Positions 24,330 through 33,099 of a stretch of DNA of 64,000 nt are shown here, piece by piece. The translations under genes were made by a program, and so were the position numbers. Position 1 is the stretch's first letter. Each line of letters starts with the position of its first letter. The stretch is taken from positions 186,001-250,000 of the forward strand of contig CAIPYE010000015.1 in the NCBI GenBank assembly GCA_903869265.1, in the 5' to 3' direction. The stretch comes from an uncultured delta proteobacterium (GTDB lineage: Bacteria; Desulfobacterota; Desulfobulbia; Desulfobulbales; Desulfurivibrionaceae). A model generated the notes under the pieces. That model was not told the DNA's origin, searched no databases, and was given only the letters and a program-made list of their open reading frames with translations.

Positions 24330-26129
24330 CTATCTGCGCTGCCGGTTTTCCGGCACGAACCACCAGGTCATCAGGACCTGGGAAGGCGAGTAATACAGGG
24401 GTAGGGTTTCAGGCCGGGCAAAGATGGTGCGGTAGGCAATCCGATGCTGGGCCAGATACCAGTTGGGGACCACATAATACCCATACCAGAGAACCCGGTC
24501 CAATGCCTTGCAGGCGGCGGTAAGTTCCTCCTGGGTCTGGGCGTAGATGATCCGATCTACCAGACGGTCCACCGCCGAATCCTTGATGCCAATGAGATTC
24601 CGTGAGCCTTTGCGGTCCGCCGCTGCTGAATGCCAGTAATTGCGCTGTTCATTGCCAGGGGATTGGGCTTGACCAAAGACATTGACCGTCATATCAAAAT
24701 CAAAATTGTCCATCCTCCGGATGCACAGAGCCGGGTCGATGACCCGCGAATGAACGCGCACCCCGAGCTTTTTCAGGTTGTTGATGTAGGGCTCCATCAC
24801 CCGCTCAAACCCCGCGCCGACCAGGAGAATCTCAAATTCCAGCGGTTGCCCTGCGCTGTTGGTGAGCACGCCGTTCTTCACCACCCAACCCGCCTGGTCG
24901 AGAATCTTCTTGGCCTGGAGCAGATTAGCGCGCAGGCTGGCTGGAGGCTTGGTACTGAAGGGCGCGGGGGGCGTGGTAAATACCTCGTGGGGCAGGGTGG
25001 CGCGGAATGGCTCAAGATAGGAAAGCTCAAGGCCGGAAGGTAGCCCCTGGGCACGCATGGTCGAGTTGCTGAAAAAACTGTCGCACCGGGTGTATTGACC
25101 AAAAAAGAGGGCGGCATTGGTCCACTCAAAATCAAAGGCCAAGGAAAGGGCCTTACGAACCAGACGGTCCTTAAAAACCGGCTTGCGCAGGTTGAAGACA
25201 AAGGCCTGCATCCCGGCGTTATTCTTGTGGGGCAGAGTTTCCTTGGCAAGTTCGCCGTGCTTGAATTTAGGCCCGTTTAGATCGCGGGCCCATTGCTTGG
25301 CAATGTTGACCGGCATAAAATCGAACTCTCCGGCCTTGAAGGCCTCCACCGCCACGATCTGGTCCTTGTAATACTTGTAGGTGATGGTGTCGAAGTTGAA
25401 CATCCCGCGCCGCACGTTGAGCTCTCTGGCCCAATATTCTGGATTCCGGGCATAAGTAATGGCTTTGCCGGGAATGACCTCCTTGACCAAATAGGGGCCG
25501 GAGCCGACCGGGGGGGTCATGTCCGTGGCGTCAAAGGGATGGGCGGTGTAGAATTTCTTGGAGAAGACCGGAAGCTGGCTGGCGATCATGTGCAATTCGC
25601 GGTTGCGCTGGGAAAAATTGAACCGGATGCGGTGCTGATCAAGAATCTCGGCGGAGGTGATGTCCTGAAAATAGATCTGGTACGAGGGACTTGCCGCCGG
25701 ACTTTTCAGGGTGTCCAGGGAAAATTTTACATCCTCCGGGGTAATCGCGGTGCCGTCGGAAAACCTGGCGTCTTCGTTGATGGTGAAGGTGACGGACAAT
25801 TTGTCTTCCGCCAGGACGATATCCTTGGCGATCAGGCCGTAGGAGGCAAAGGGTTCATCCAGGCTCGGTACCGCAAGGGTTTCAAAGACAAGTTCGTCAA
25901 GCCCGGCAGGGGCAGTGCCCTTAAGGGTAAAGGGGTTGAGTTTATCATAGCTGCCCAGATCGTAGAGCACCAGATGACCGCCTTTCTGTGCCTTATCAGA
26001 GGCATAGTCGAACTTGCTGAACCCCGGGCCGTATTTCACCTTGCCGTCAATGCTGATCCCCTGGGCGCCAAGGGCGGAGATAGGCAGGGTGACAAGGATG
26101 GCCAGCAGCATGGAAAAAAATATTTTCAT
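24330..26129 (-). CDS. yejA: Extracellular peptide-binding protein YejA-like
   Basis: The 599-residue family-5 solute-binding protein starts at ATG 26129 with signal peptide MKIFFSMLLAILVTLPISAL. GGHLVLYDLGSYDKLNPFTL, ETLAVPSLDEPFASYGLIAK, FTINEDARFSDGTAITPEDV and YLVKEVIPGKAITYARNPEY are the usual YejA segments. RNYWHSAAADRKGSRNLIGI near the C-terminus is also typical of this subgroup. Length agrees with YejA (about 600). It supplies peptides to YejB/YejE/YejF, whose genes lie downstream beyond the PstS-like and kinase genes. It begins 13 bases after the HD/GAF gene ends. Confidence 0.92.
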   Translation of the reverse strand: MKIFFSMLLAILVTLPISALGAQGISIDGKVKYGPGFSKFDYASDKAQKGGHLVLYDLGSYDKLNPFTLKGTAPAGLDELVFETLAVPSLDEPFASYGLIAKDIVLAEDKLSVTFTINEDARFSDGTAITPEDVKFSLDTLKSPAASPSYQIYFQDITSAEILDQHRIRFNFSQRNRELHMIASQLPVFSKKFYTAHPFDATDMTPPVGSGPYLVKEVIPGKAITYARNPEYWARELNVRRGMFNFDTITYKYYKDQIVAVEAFKAGEFDFMPVNIAKQWARDLNGPKFKHGELAKETLPHKNNAGMQAFVFNLRKPVFKDRLVRKALSLAFDFEWTNAALFFGQYTRCDSFFSNSTMRAQGLPSGLELSYLEPFRATLPHEVFTTPPAPFSTKPPASLRANLLQAKKILDQAGWVVKNGVLTNSAGQPLEFEILLVGAGFERVMEPYINNLKKLGVRVHSRVIDPALCIRRMDNFDFDMTVNVFGQAQSPGNEQRNYWHSAAADRKGSRNLIGIKDSAVDRLVDRIIYAQTQEELTAACKALDRVLWYGYYVVPNWYLAQHRIAYRTIFARPETLPLYYSPSQVLMTWWFVPENRQRR

Positions 26130-26142
26130 TGAAAAAGGACGC

Positions 26143-27936
26143 TCAAGGGCTCTGGATGCATAATACCCCGACCATGACATTGGCCAGCATATTGGCCAGG
26201 ATGGCAAGCACATTCATGTCGTGATTGGTGAAATTGTTATCGCTTTTGTTCAGCGCCTCAACCGCGCCGATACATTCCCCGTTCACATGCAGGGGCACGG
26301 CGAGGATGGAGCGGGTTACGAAATCGATATTCTTGTCCATGCCGGGGTCAAAGCGGGTGTCGGCGCTGACATTGCTCACCCGCGCCGGCTGACCGTTGCG
26401 GTAGACCCAGCCGGAGAGCCCTTTGTCCATGGCAATTCCCTTGCCGTAGACCACGTTTTTCTTGGGGCCGGTGGGCAGGGCCACCAGCATCTCTTTTTCG
26501 TCAAGATCGGCGATCAGGATTGAGCTGGCTTCGCAGTCGAGGATATCATTGGCCATTTCCAACACCACCCCCAGAATCCACGGGCCTTTGCAGATATTCT
26601 GCAAAAGGATCGCGGCCTGAAGCAGGAAATGCAGCTCCCGAGGAGAAAGCGACTCGTACAGGGAATCGGGCAGCATCTGGGCCAGCAGCCCCTTGGCCAG
26701 GGATTTTGGCTCCACCGTCTGCATTTCCATGAGAATATCGCCCAGGCAGCGGCCTTCCTGGGAACGGGCTGCAAACCAGGGCAGAAGGTGTTCACGGATA
26801 AGGACGTTGAAGCTTTTTGATGAATCAGGCTTCTTCCCGGCAAGAGTCTGTTGTTTGGCCAGGGCGCTGGTAATTTGGTCATTTGTGGCCAGTCCTAGCT
26901 CTGTAAGGATATCGCCCAACCGCCGCCACTGGGAACGGACATCCATGAGGTGCCCGGAAAGATTGGCTGCGATGTTTTCCTGATACGGGTTTCTGCCGTC
27001 GCCAAAAAAATTGGTCAGGTAACGGTCCATGCGGCCAAGCTTGCCCAGGGTGGGCACGACAAACTGCTCGTAAAAGTCAATGGTGCCGTCCTTGATCTCC
27101 TGCACACTCTTGTAAACCTTGGTCCCTTTTTTGACCAAGTCCGCACGTTTTTCAAACTTATAGACCTCCTTGAACTCGGCAAACAGGTCGTCGATCCGCT
27201 GAACATAGTCGGTGTCCGCCATCTGGGCCACCAGATCGGCGGTACCCACCATCTGGGCCAGAGCTTTGAGTTTGAGGTCCGTAAACAGAGGGGCGAGGTC
27301 CGGCAGCTTGGTGTAGTCGGTGATGGAAATTATCCGGCAGACAGCATCCACCTCCTCGGGCGGCCACTGCTTTCTGCTCAGGTATTCGCGGGCAATCTCC
27401 ATGCCCCGCCCGACATGAACCAGGGTGAATTTCCCGCCTGCCCCGGCATGGTCGCCCTTGTCTTTGATATACCCGGCGTCATGGAAGAGGCCTGCGGCCA
27501 TGCCGAGCTGAAAGTATTTCGCCTCCAGGGACTGGGCCTGTTCCGCCTTGTTCCAGCCGGAAAGCATGCGGGCCGTGGCAAGGCAGACATCCAAGGAGTG
27601 GCTGAAATTATGATAGGTGACGGCGCAGGCTTCGTGGCTGGCCCAGCGACCGGCGTACAGATCGGCCACATCGGAAAAAAGCCCGGCAAGGCTGGGGGAA
27701 ATTTTCCCGTATTCATCGCGATAAATGGCGAGAATCAGCGCGATGGTCTGCTGGTTGGCGACTTGGTGCGCAGGCATGTGCCGGTCAGTTTCTTTGGTCT
27801 TCTTTCGTGTCATGTGCCTGCTGTATTCTGAAATGAAATGCGTGCGTCCGGCGACAAAATATCCAGTTTGCGACATGATATACAGCCTGGGAACTCCGGT
27901 CAAACGCAAAGTATGAAAAATCAGTGTTTCCTTCAT
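26143..27936 (-). CDS. HD-domain phosphodiesterase-like protein with C-terminal GAF domain
   Basis: The product is up to 597 residues. The start is uncertain; ATG 27813 (MTRKKTKETDRHMPAH) is a good alternative. The N-terminal HD domain (about 55-290) shows TYHNFSHSLDVCLATARM with His109, His113 and Asp116, then GLFHDAGY with His152-Asp153, and His163. The YHN-x2-H-x2-DV arrangement recalls class I cyclic-nucleotide phosphodiesterases. A middle segment (GDILTELGLATNDQITSALA, GDILMEMQTVEPKSLAKGLL) is MshEN-like. A GAF domain (about 440-595; GLSGWVYRNGQPARVSNVSA) ends the protein. It is soluble. Position ahead of yejA suggests nucleotide signalling connected to this locus; the substrate is unknown. 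Confidence 0.8.
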   Translation of the reverse strand: MKETLIFHTLRLTGVPRLYIMSQTGYFVAGRTHFISEYSRHMTRKKTKETDRHMPAHQVANQQTIALILAIYRDEYGKISPSLAGLFSDVADLYAGRWASHEACAVTYHNFSHSLDVCLATARMLSGWNKAEQAQSLEAKYFQLGMAAGLFHDAGYIKDKGDHAGAGGKFTLVHVGRGMEIAREYLSRKQWPPEEVDAVCRIISITDYTKLPDLAPLFTDLKLKALAQMVGTADLVAQMADTDYVQRIDDLFAEFKEVYKFEKRADLVKKGTKVYKSVQEIKDGTIDFYEQFVVPTLGKLGRMDRYLTNFFGDGRNPYQENIAANLSGHLMDVRSQWRRLGDILTELGLATNDQITSALAKQQTLAGKKPDSSKSFNVLIREHLLPWFAARSQEGRCLGDILMEMQTVEPKSLAKGLLAQMLPDSLYESLSPRELHFLLQAAILLQNICKGPWILGVVLEMANDILDCEASSILIADLDEKEMLVALPTGPKKNVVYGKGIAMDKGLSGWVYRNGQPARVSNVSADTRFDPGMDKNIDFVTRSILAVPLHVNGECIGAVEALNKSDNNFTNHDMNVLAILANMLANVMVGVLCIQSP

Positions 27937-28044
27937 TTCTCGTGGCTAAGACCTGTTGGTATATGGTAAAAACTTTTCTTTACCGTGGGCGCGATCCCGC
28001 AAAAAAATATTCAAACAATCCCCCTGCACGGAGGCTCATGAACA

Positions 28045-29328
28045 ATGGGTAAAACCATAGCTGAAAAGATTTTCGCCGCGCATCTGCGCGACACTCCCAC
28101 CCCTGAAAATGTCATCCTGGATATCGATGTGGTCATGTGCCACGAAATCACCACACCCATCGCTATCACCGATCTCGAGGCCCGCGGCATGGACCGGGTC
28201 TTTGACACCAGCAAGATTAAGGCGGTCATCGACCATGTCACGCCATCCAAGGATTCCAAGACCGCGACCCAGGGCAAGATCATCCGCGACTGGGCACGGC
28301 GGCACAAGATTGTAGATTTTTTCGACATCGGCGCCAACGGGGTCTGCCATGCGCTCTTCCCGGAAAAGGGCTTTGTCCGCCCCGGCTATACGGTGATCAT
28401 GGGTGATTCGCACACCTGCACCCACGGCGCCTTCGGCGCCTTTGCCGCAGGTATCGGCACCACCGACCTGGAGGTGGGCATCCTCAAAGGTGTCTGCTCC
28501 TTCCGCACCCCGGAAACCATGCGGATCACCATCAGCGGCACCTTGCAGGACGGCGTCTTCGCCAAGGACGTGATCCTGTTCATCATCAAGGAACTGACCG
28601 TGAACGGGGCCACCGACAAAATCATGGAGTTTGTCGGTCCGGTGGTGGAGGGTATGAGCATGGAATCCCGGATGACCCTGTGCAACATGGCCATTGAGGC
28701 CGGAGCCACCTGCGGCATCTGCCTGCCCGATCGGGTGACCGCCAAATACCTCTGGCCGTTTATTAAGGATCAGTATGAATCCATTGATCTGGCGGTGGAG
28801 GACTTTGTCAGATGGCATTCCGACCCCGATGCCGAATACGTCAAGGAGATGAGCCTGGACGTGTCCAAGCTGGCGCCCCAGGTGACCTTCGGCTACAAGC
28901 CCGACGAGGTGAAAGACGTCACCGAGATGGACGGCACCCCGGTGGATCAAGTATACATCGGCTCCTGCACCAATGGCCGCATCGAGGATTTGCGCTCCGC
29001 CGCCCGGATACTCAAAGGGAAAAAGATCGCCGCCAATGTGCGCGGCATCCTTTCCCCGGCCACGCCCAAGGTGTATTCCCAGGCCATGGAAGAGGGGATC
29101 ATAGCTATTTTCATGGAAGCTGGTTTTTGCGTTACCAACCCCACCTGCGGCGCTTGCCTGGGCATGAGCAACGGGGTTTTGGCCGAAGGCGAGATCTGCG
29201 CCTCCACCACCAATCGAAATTTCAATGGCCGGATGGGCAAGGGCGGCATCGTCCACCTGATGAGCCCGCTCACCGCTGCGGCCACTGCGGTGCAGGGCCA
29301 TATCACCGACCCGCGGAAGCTCCTGTAA
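28045..29328 (+). CDS. leuC: 3-isopropylmalate dehydratase large subunit
   Basis: The 427-residue aconitase-family protein has the three [4Fe-4S] ligands in SCTNGR (Cys308) and NPTCGAC (Cys368, Cys371). DSHTCTHGAFGAFAAGIGTT and AGATCGICLPD are conserved active-site segments. Length (about 420) indicates the bacterial/archaeal short LeuC type. With LeuD it isomerises 2-isopropylmalate to 3-isopropylmalate in leucine synthesis and, in organisms with CimA, citramalate to methylmalate in isoleucine synthesis. cimA is present at 58.2 kb. leuD follows after 40 bases. Confidence 0.94.
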   Translation: MGKTIAEKIFAAHLRDTPTPENVILDIDVVMCHEITTPIAITDLEARGMDRVFDTSKIKAVIDHVTPSKDSKTATQGKIIRDWARRHKIVDFFDIGANGVCHALFPEKGFVRPGYTVIMGDSHTCTHGAFGAFAAGIGTTDLEVGILKGVCSFRTPETMRITISGTLQDGVFAKDVILFIIKELTVNGATDKIMEFVGPVVEGMSMESRMTLCNMAIEAGATCGICLPDRVTAKYLWPFIKDQYESIDLAVEDFVRWHSDPDAEYVKEMSLDVSKLAPQVTFGYKPDEVKDVTEMDGTPVDQVYIGSCTNGRIEDLRSAARILKGKKIAANVRGILSPATPKVYSQAMEEGIIAIFMEAGFCVTNPTCGACLGMSNGVLAEGEICASTTNRNFNGRMGKGGIVHLMSPLTAAATAVQGHITDPRKLL

Positions 29329-29368
29329 CACAGACTACTGAAATCCAACCACATTGGAGTGAACGATA

Positions 29369-29884
29369 ATGAAAGAGTTTGGCGGCAAAGCGCTGTTTCT
29401 TGACAGAAGCGATATCAATACCGATGAGATCATCCCGGCCAAGTACCTGACCGAAAACACCAAGCTGGCCCTCCAGCCCTTTATCCTGGAAGATCTCAAG
29501 CTCGGGGGCTTTGACCCGCGCAAGGACATCGAGGGCAAGGGGGTTATCATCACCCGGGCCAATTTCGGCTGCGGCTCTTCTCGGGAACATGCGGTATGGG
29601 TCTTTGAGGTCAACGACATCAACGTGGTCATCGCCGAAAGTTTTGCCCGCATCTTCCGGCAGAACATGTACAACTGCGGCATGCTGGCCATAGAGTTGCC
29701 GAAAAAGGATATCGAGACCCTTTTTGGTCTTGGTGATGCGGTCACAATTAGCGTGGATCTGGCCGGTTGTAAGCTTACGGCCCAAGGCAGCAAGAAGGTA
29801 GTTATCTCCTTCAACCTGAACGAGTTTGATAAAAATCTCGTGGAAGCAGGCGGTTGGCTCGCCTATGCGGACAAAAACTATTAG
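29369..29884 (+). CDS. leuD: 3-isopropylmalate dehydratase small subunit
   Basis: The 171-residue swivel-domain protein starts MKEFGGKALFLDRSDINTDE and has IIPAKYLT, GSSREHAVW and ESFARIFRQNMYNCG, the standard LeuD substrate-recognition segments. Length matches the short LeuD type that pairs with 420-residue LeuC. A rho-independent terminator follows it after about 30 bases, closing a two-gene leuCD unit. Confidence 0.94.
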   Translation: MKEFGGKALFLDRSDINTDEIIPAKYLTENTKLALQPFILEDLKLGGFDPRKDIEGKGVIITRANFGCGSSREHAVWVFEVNDINVVIAESFARIFRQNMYNCGMLAIELPKKDIETLFGLGDAVTISVDLAGCKLTAQGSKKVVISFNLNEFDKNLVEAGGWLAYADKNY

Positions 29885-29910
29885 GTTGTAACGGGGAGGA
29901 TTGCCCCTCA

Positions 29911-29952
29911 AATGCCGGTATGGGGCTCTGGCCTTGTAACCGGCATTTTTTT
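29911..29952 (+). terminator. Rho-independent terminator after leuD
   Basis: AATGCCGGT (29911-29919) pairs with ACCGGCATT (29939-29947) and is followed by a run of T. Confidence 0.85.
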
Positions 29953-29995
29953 GTTTATCAGGAAAATAGCGATATCCTTATCTGTTGTTTCCCTC

Positions 29996-30304
29996 TTTCT
30001 TCTTTTGCGTGCCCAAAAGAAGAAACATGAAAAAGGCACCCCAACCAGTCCTGGCCCTGCGGGCTTCCCTTACTTCCCGCCCCCGTCTGCGAGGCGCGGC
30101 AGGACAAATGGGGGAAAGAAAAATCCCATTGGCACGCAGCCGAGCACCGGAGAGGCTGCCGAAAAGGGGATTTGCACTGTCTGAGCGTAGCGAGTTTGCA
30201 AAGCCCCGGCAGCATTGAGGAGCACAGGGCATCCCGCCTTCGGCGGGACAAGGGACACAGGGTGCCTTTTCTTTGGTTCGTTTCTTTGGGCAAGCAAAGA
30301 AATG
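29996..30304. repeat. Repetitive extragenic element with long imperfect terminal inverted repeats
   Basis: The left end has TTCTTCTTTTGCGTGCCCAA, AAGAAGAAAC and AAAAAGGCACC; the right end, in inverted orientation, has GGTGCCTTTTCTTTGG, GTTTCTTTGGGCAAGCAAAG and AAATGAAC. The reverse complement of the right end matches the left over roughly 45 bases with mismatches. The interior has a CCCGCCTTCGGCGGG hairpin (near 30234-30248). No transposase is encoded and open frames inside are not convincing. It resembles MITE-like or long-hairpin repeats scattered in proteobacterial genomes. Confidence 0.6.
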
Positions 30305-30326
30305 AACATATTATGTGGAGCAGCCG

Positions 30327-31670
30327 ATGAACAAATCCGTGGAACTCACGGTTGACAAGGTAATCAAAGGGGGACTTGGCCTGGGGCGGTTGTCCGATGG
30401 CCAGGTAGTCATGGTGCCGCGTGTGCTGCCTGGAGAACGGGTACGGGTGCAACTACGCCGTAGCCACAAGCAGTATCAGGAAGCGGACTTGCTGAAAGTG
30501 CTTCAGTCCTCGGACCAGCGGATAACCCCGGCCTGCCCGGTGTACAACACCTGCGGCGGCTGCGATTTCCAGCACGCCACCTACGACGAACAGCTCCGCT
30601 TGAAAAACGGTATTCTGGGGGAAACCCTTTGCCGGGCCGGGCTATGCCGGGAGGAGGAGCTTCCCGCTCTTATGGGAGCCCCCCTGGCCTCGCCCAAACC
30701 CTTTGGTTATCGGCAGCGGATCAGATTACAGGTGGCGCAGGGGGTGGTGGGGTATTTCGGCCGCCAGAGCCACAGCCTGGTCCCTGTTTCCCGATGCCCC
30801 CTGGCCGGGGAGGGTATCAATTCGGTGCTTGCCGAGCTTTTAAAGAGCAGACCGTTCCAGAGCCTTATGGACTTGGCCTCGGCCATAGAGCTGCTCGAAA
30901 ATCCCGTCCACAACTCGGTTATCCTGCTCATCCACTACACCAGAAAAACCCGACCCGCCGAGCACCAGGGTGCCAAACTCTTATGCCAGGCGTTGCCCAA
31001 GCTTGCGGCGGTGATCTTCAGTGTGGAAGGCCAGGCCAAGGGGCCGTATTTCACCGAGAGGGGAGAGATTCAGCCAAACGAGCTGCGGGTGGAGTTTTCC
31101 CTGCCTGGTGAGCTGTGCGGTCAGTCCTTGACCCTTGGCCTGGAACCAGGGGGGTTCTGTCAGGTAAATCTTGGGCAGAACGAGAACTGCATCAAGCTGT
31201 TGCTGGTGTGGACACGGGAGATGAAGCCCACCAAGGCGCTGGACCTGTTTTGCGGCATGGGCAATTTTTCTCTTCCCCTGGCCATGCAGGGTTGGGAGGT
31301 GACCGGCATGGACATGCAGCGTTCCACCATCCGTAGCGCCGTGCGCAATGCCGAGGCAGCCGGGCTTGCCGACCGCTGCCGATTCAGCCAGGAAAGCGCC
31401 ACCAAGGCAGCCAGACGTCTGCAGGTCGAAAAGGCCACCTTTGATTGCCTCCTGCTCGACCCGCCCCGTTCCGGCTGCGCCGAACTCATCCCCCTGCTAC
31501 CCGGCCTTGCGGCCCGGCAGATCATCTACATCTCCTGCGACCCGGCCACCCTGGCCCGCGATCTGGTTGGGCTTACCCAGGCCGGCTACCGGCTGGCCTG
31601 GGTAAGCCTGGTGGACATGTTCCCGCAAACCGCCCACCAGGAAACCATGGTGAAACTGGAGCGGGAATAA
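30327..31670 (+). CDS. rlmD: 23S rRNA (uracil-5)-methyltransferase, RlmD/RumA type
   Basis: The product is 447 residues from the ATG at 30327, preceded by TGTGGAG; a GTG at 30315 is an alternative. It has an N-terminal TRAM domain (about 1-57) and an iron-sulfur cluster motif CPVYNTCGGC (Cys70, Cys76, Cys79). The SAM-dependent methyltransferase domain has LDLFCGMGNFSLPLA, LLLDPPRSG and YISCDPATLARDL with the catalytic Cys. It methylates a uracil of 23S rRNA (U1939 in E. coli) or, in paralogues, another RNA site. Family membership is firm; the exact target nucleotide is inferred. Confidence 0.88.
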   Translation: MNKSVELTVDKVIKGGLGLGRLSDGQVVMVPRVLPGERVRVQLRRSHKQYQEADLLKVLQSSDQRITPACPVYNTCGGCDFQHATYDEQLRLKNGILGETLCRAGLCREEELPALMGAPLASPKPFGYRQRIRLQVAQGVVGYFGRQSHSLVPVSRCPLAGEGINSVLAELLKSRPFQSLMDLASAIELLENPVHNSVILLIHYTRKTRPAEHQGAKLLCQALPKLAAVIFSVEGQAKGPYFTERGEIQPNELRVEFSLPGELCGQSLTLGLEPGGFCQVNLGQNENCIKLLLVWTREMKPTKALDLFCGMGNFSLPLAMQGWEVTGMDMQRSTIRSAVRNAEAAGLADRCRFSQESATKAARRLQVEKATFDCLLLDPPRSGCAELIPLLPGLAARQIIYISCDPATLARDLVGLTQAGYRLAWVSLVDMFPQTAHQETMVKLERE

Positions 31671-31731
31671 GGTGGTATGAAAAGGATAGCTTTGGTTCCC
31701 ATTGATTTGTTACAGCCGGATCTGTGTCAGA

Positions 31732-32286
31732 TTATTTGGGATTTGTCGCAAGCAGCTTGTCGGCTGTTGCTTTGTCACAATAAATCCCGCAGCCTACAAC
31801 ATAATCCCTGTCAGCTTTTACAAGTTTCACATAGGAAATTTTCTGTACCGGCTTGTCTGAGCCGGGCTTGGGCCACATATAACCGACCCAACCAGCGCCG
31901 CTTTTTTTAACAAGATCGTTCATATCGCTAAAAAGGGGCTTGCCGTCCGGGTCTTTCATCCCCAATATCTGTCTTCCATCAAGAGTGTATTTCATAGGAT
32001 GCACGACCATTTTTCCTTTTAAATCATGAATCCAAATATAAGTGCCATTGCCGATAAATTCACTGTTGCCTTTGAACTTATCAATGGATCCACTTCCTTC
32101 AGCCATTAGTAGTTTGGCAGCCTTTTCAACCCGCGCAATAATTTGGTCCGGAGTGATCGGGGCACCCACCTCAGCTTTTTTAGCGGCCTGCTCGCCCAAT
32201 TCTTCCGGGGACGCTGCAAAAACATTGCCTACGACGCACACTCCCACAAGAGACATGAAAATCATAATGCCAATAAATCTTTTCAT
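31732..32286 (-). CDS. Exported single-Cache-domain protein
   Basis: The product is 184 residues. ATG 32286 follows AAAGGATCTGCA and starts a signal peptide (MKRFIGIMIFMSLVGVCVVG, cut near VFAA). The rest is a Cache_2-like sensor fold: GNGTYIWIHDLKGKMVVHPM, LDGRQILGMKDPDGKPLF and VGYMWPKPGSDKPVQKISYV. Cache domains normally form the extracellular part of chemoreceptors or kinases, but here the domain stands alone in the periplasm. It may bind small organic acids as a scavenger or co-sensor. It is convergent with rlmD. Confidence 0.82.
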   Translation of the reverse strand: MKRFIGIMIFMSLVGVCVVGNVFAASPEELGEQAAKKAEVGAPITPDQIIARVEKAAKLLMAEGSGSIDKFKGNSEFIGNGTYIWIHDLKGKMVVHPMKYTLDGRQILGMKDPDGKPLFSDMNDLVKKSGAGWVGYMWPKPGSDKPVQKISYVKLVKADRDYVVGCGIYCDKATADKLLATNPK

Positions 32287-32711
32287 TGCAGATCCTTTTT
32301 CGTTGAATGAAGTAATAAGGAAAACTATGCACAAACCCGACTGGGAATAATAGTCTCAAAAAAATGGGGTGGAAATCAAGTGATTATTAGAAGAAATCAT
32401 TTTTTAAAGTTTTTTTTGTGTTCTCAAAGAATTCCTGGGACAGCTTACTTGTGAGCTGCTCTCGGCAACTTAAGGTTTCAAGTTGCCCCAATCCATAAGC
32501 CTTCCTTTAATCTACTTCCTCGGAGATCATGTACAATTCTTGCGTTTCCCCTTTGGAGCAGGCCATTGGGATGATAACTGATCACACCGTGGATTGTTTA
32601 CGCAGACAGAAGATTATTGCCCTGCCTAAGCGGGGAGGGGTCTCTGATTATTTAGGGGGGAGCCACAGGTGGGCGCATTTCAGGTTATAAGTTGCACCGC
32701 GCCAAATATTT
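32287..32711. other. Non-coding stretch with two adjacent hairpins
   Basis: No credible gene lies here. CAGCT (32441-32445) pairs with AGCTG (32454-32458), and GGCAACTT (32464-32471) pairs perfectly with AAGTTGCC (32480-32487). No T run follows on the plus strand, but a T-rich run lies on the left, so terminator, leader or small-RNA roles are all open. The remainder shows nothing recognisable. Confidence 0.4.
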
Positions 32712-32739
32712 TTTACAGATTAGAATTTTAGATTATAAT
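32712..32739 (+). promoter_or_regulatory. Sigma-70-like promoter of the 94-residue protein gene
   Basis: TTTACA (32712-32717) and TATAAT (32734-32739) are spaced by 16 bases. The -10 box lies inside the perfect palindrome AGATTATAATCT (32730-32741). The gene starts at 32792 after AAAAAGGAG. Confidence 0.55.
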
Positions 32740-32791
32740 CTGAAGGATCCTATTGTCTCCCCTTGAATGTTAACCAGCAAAAAGGAGCAAG

Positions 32792-33076
32792 ATGAAAGTC
32801 CAAATTGAATCAATCTTCCCGTCAAGTGAATCACCGCGCTACCTGTTCGGCAAGATCGGCAAGAAAAGCACCGATGAATACGTGGTGTTCTCGCCAATGG
32901 ATAATGGATCGGCTTTTTGCTTTGATCTGAACGATATCGTTAAATTTGGCAAAGTATCCCAAGGTCCGGTTGAAGCAATAAATGAAACCAAAAATAAAAC
33001 TGCCTTGGTTGGTATCCACGACATTTGTATTAACAAAGACGTAATCAGGGTGCGATACGATTCGCAATTCCCCTGA
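32792..33076 (+). CDS. Small protein of unknown function (94 residues)
   Basis: The ATG follows AAAAAGGAGCAAG, an excellent ribosome site, and a sigma-70-like promoter lies 50 bases upstream, so this is probably a real monocistronic gene. The protein has no signal peptide or membrane helix. SSESPRYLFGKIGKKSTDEY and FSPMDNGSAFCFDLNDIVKF suggest a small beta-rich fold. I do not recognise a family. It is convergent with the downstream dacB-like gene, 23 bases apart. Confidence 0.6.
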   Translation: MKVQIESIFPSSESPRYLFGKIGKKSTDEYVVFSPMDNGSAFCFDLNDIVKFGKVSQGPVEAINETKNKTALVGIHDICINKDVIRVRYDSQFP

Positions 33077-33099
33077 AATCGGCCTGTAACAACCTATTT

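Noticed and set aside
29958-30452. Open frames inside the inverted-repeat element
   Set aside because: They change frame across the palindrome, lack ribosome sites and give no recognisable protein.
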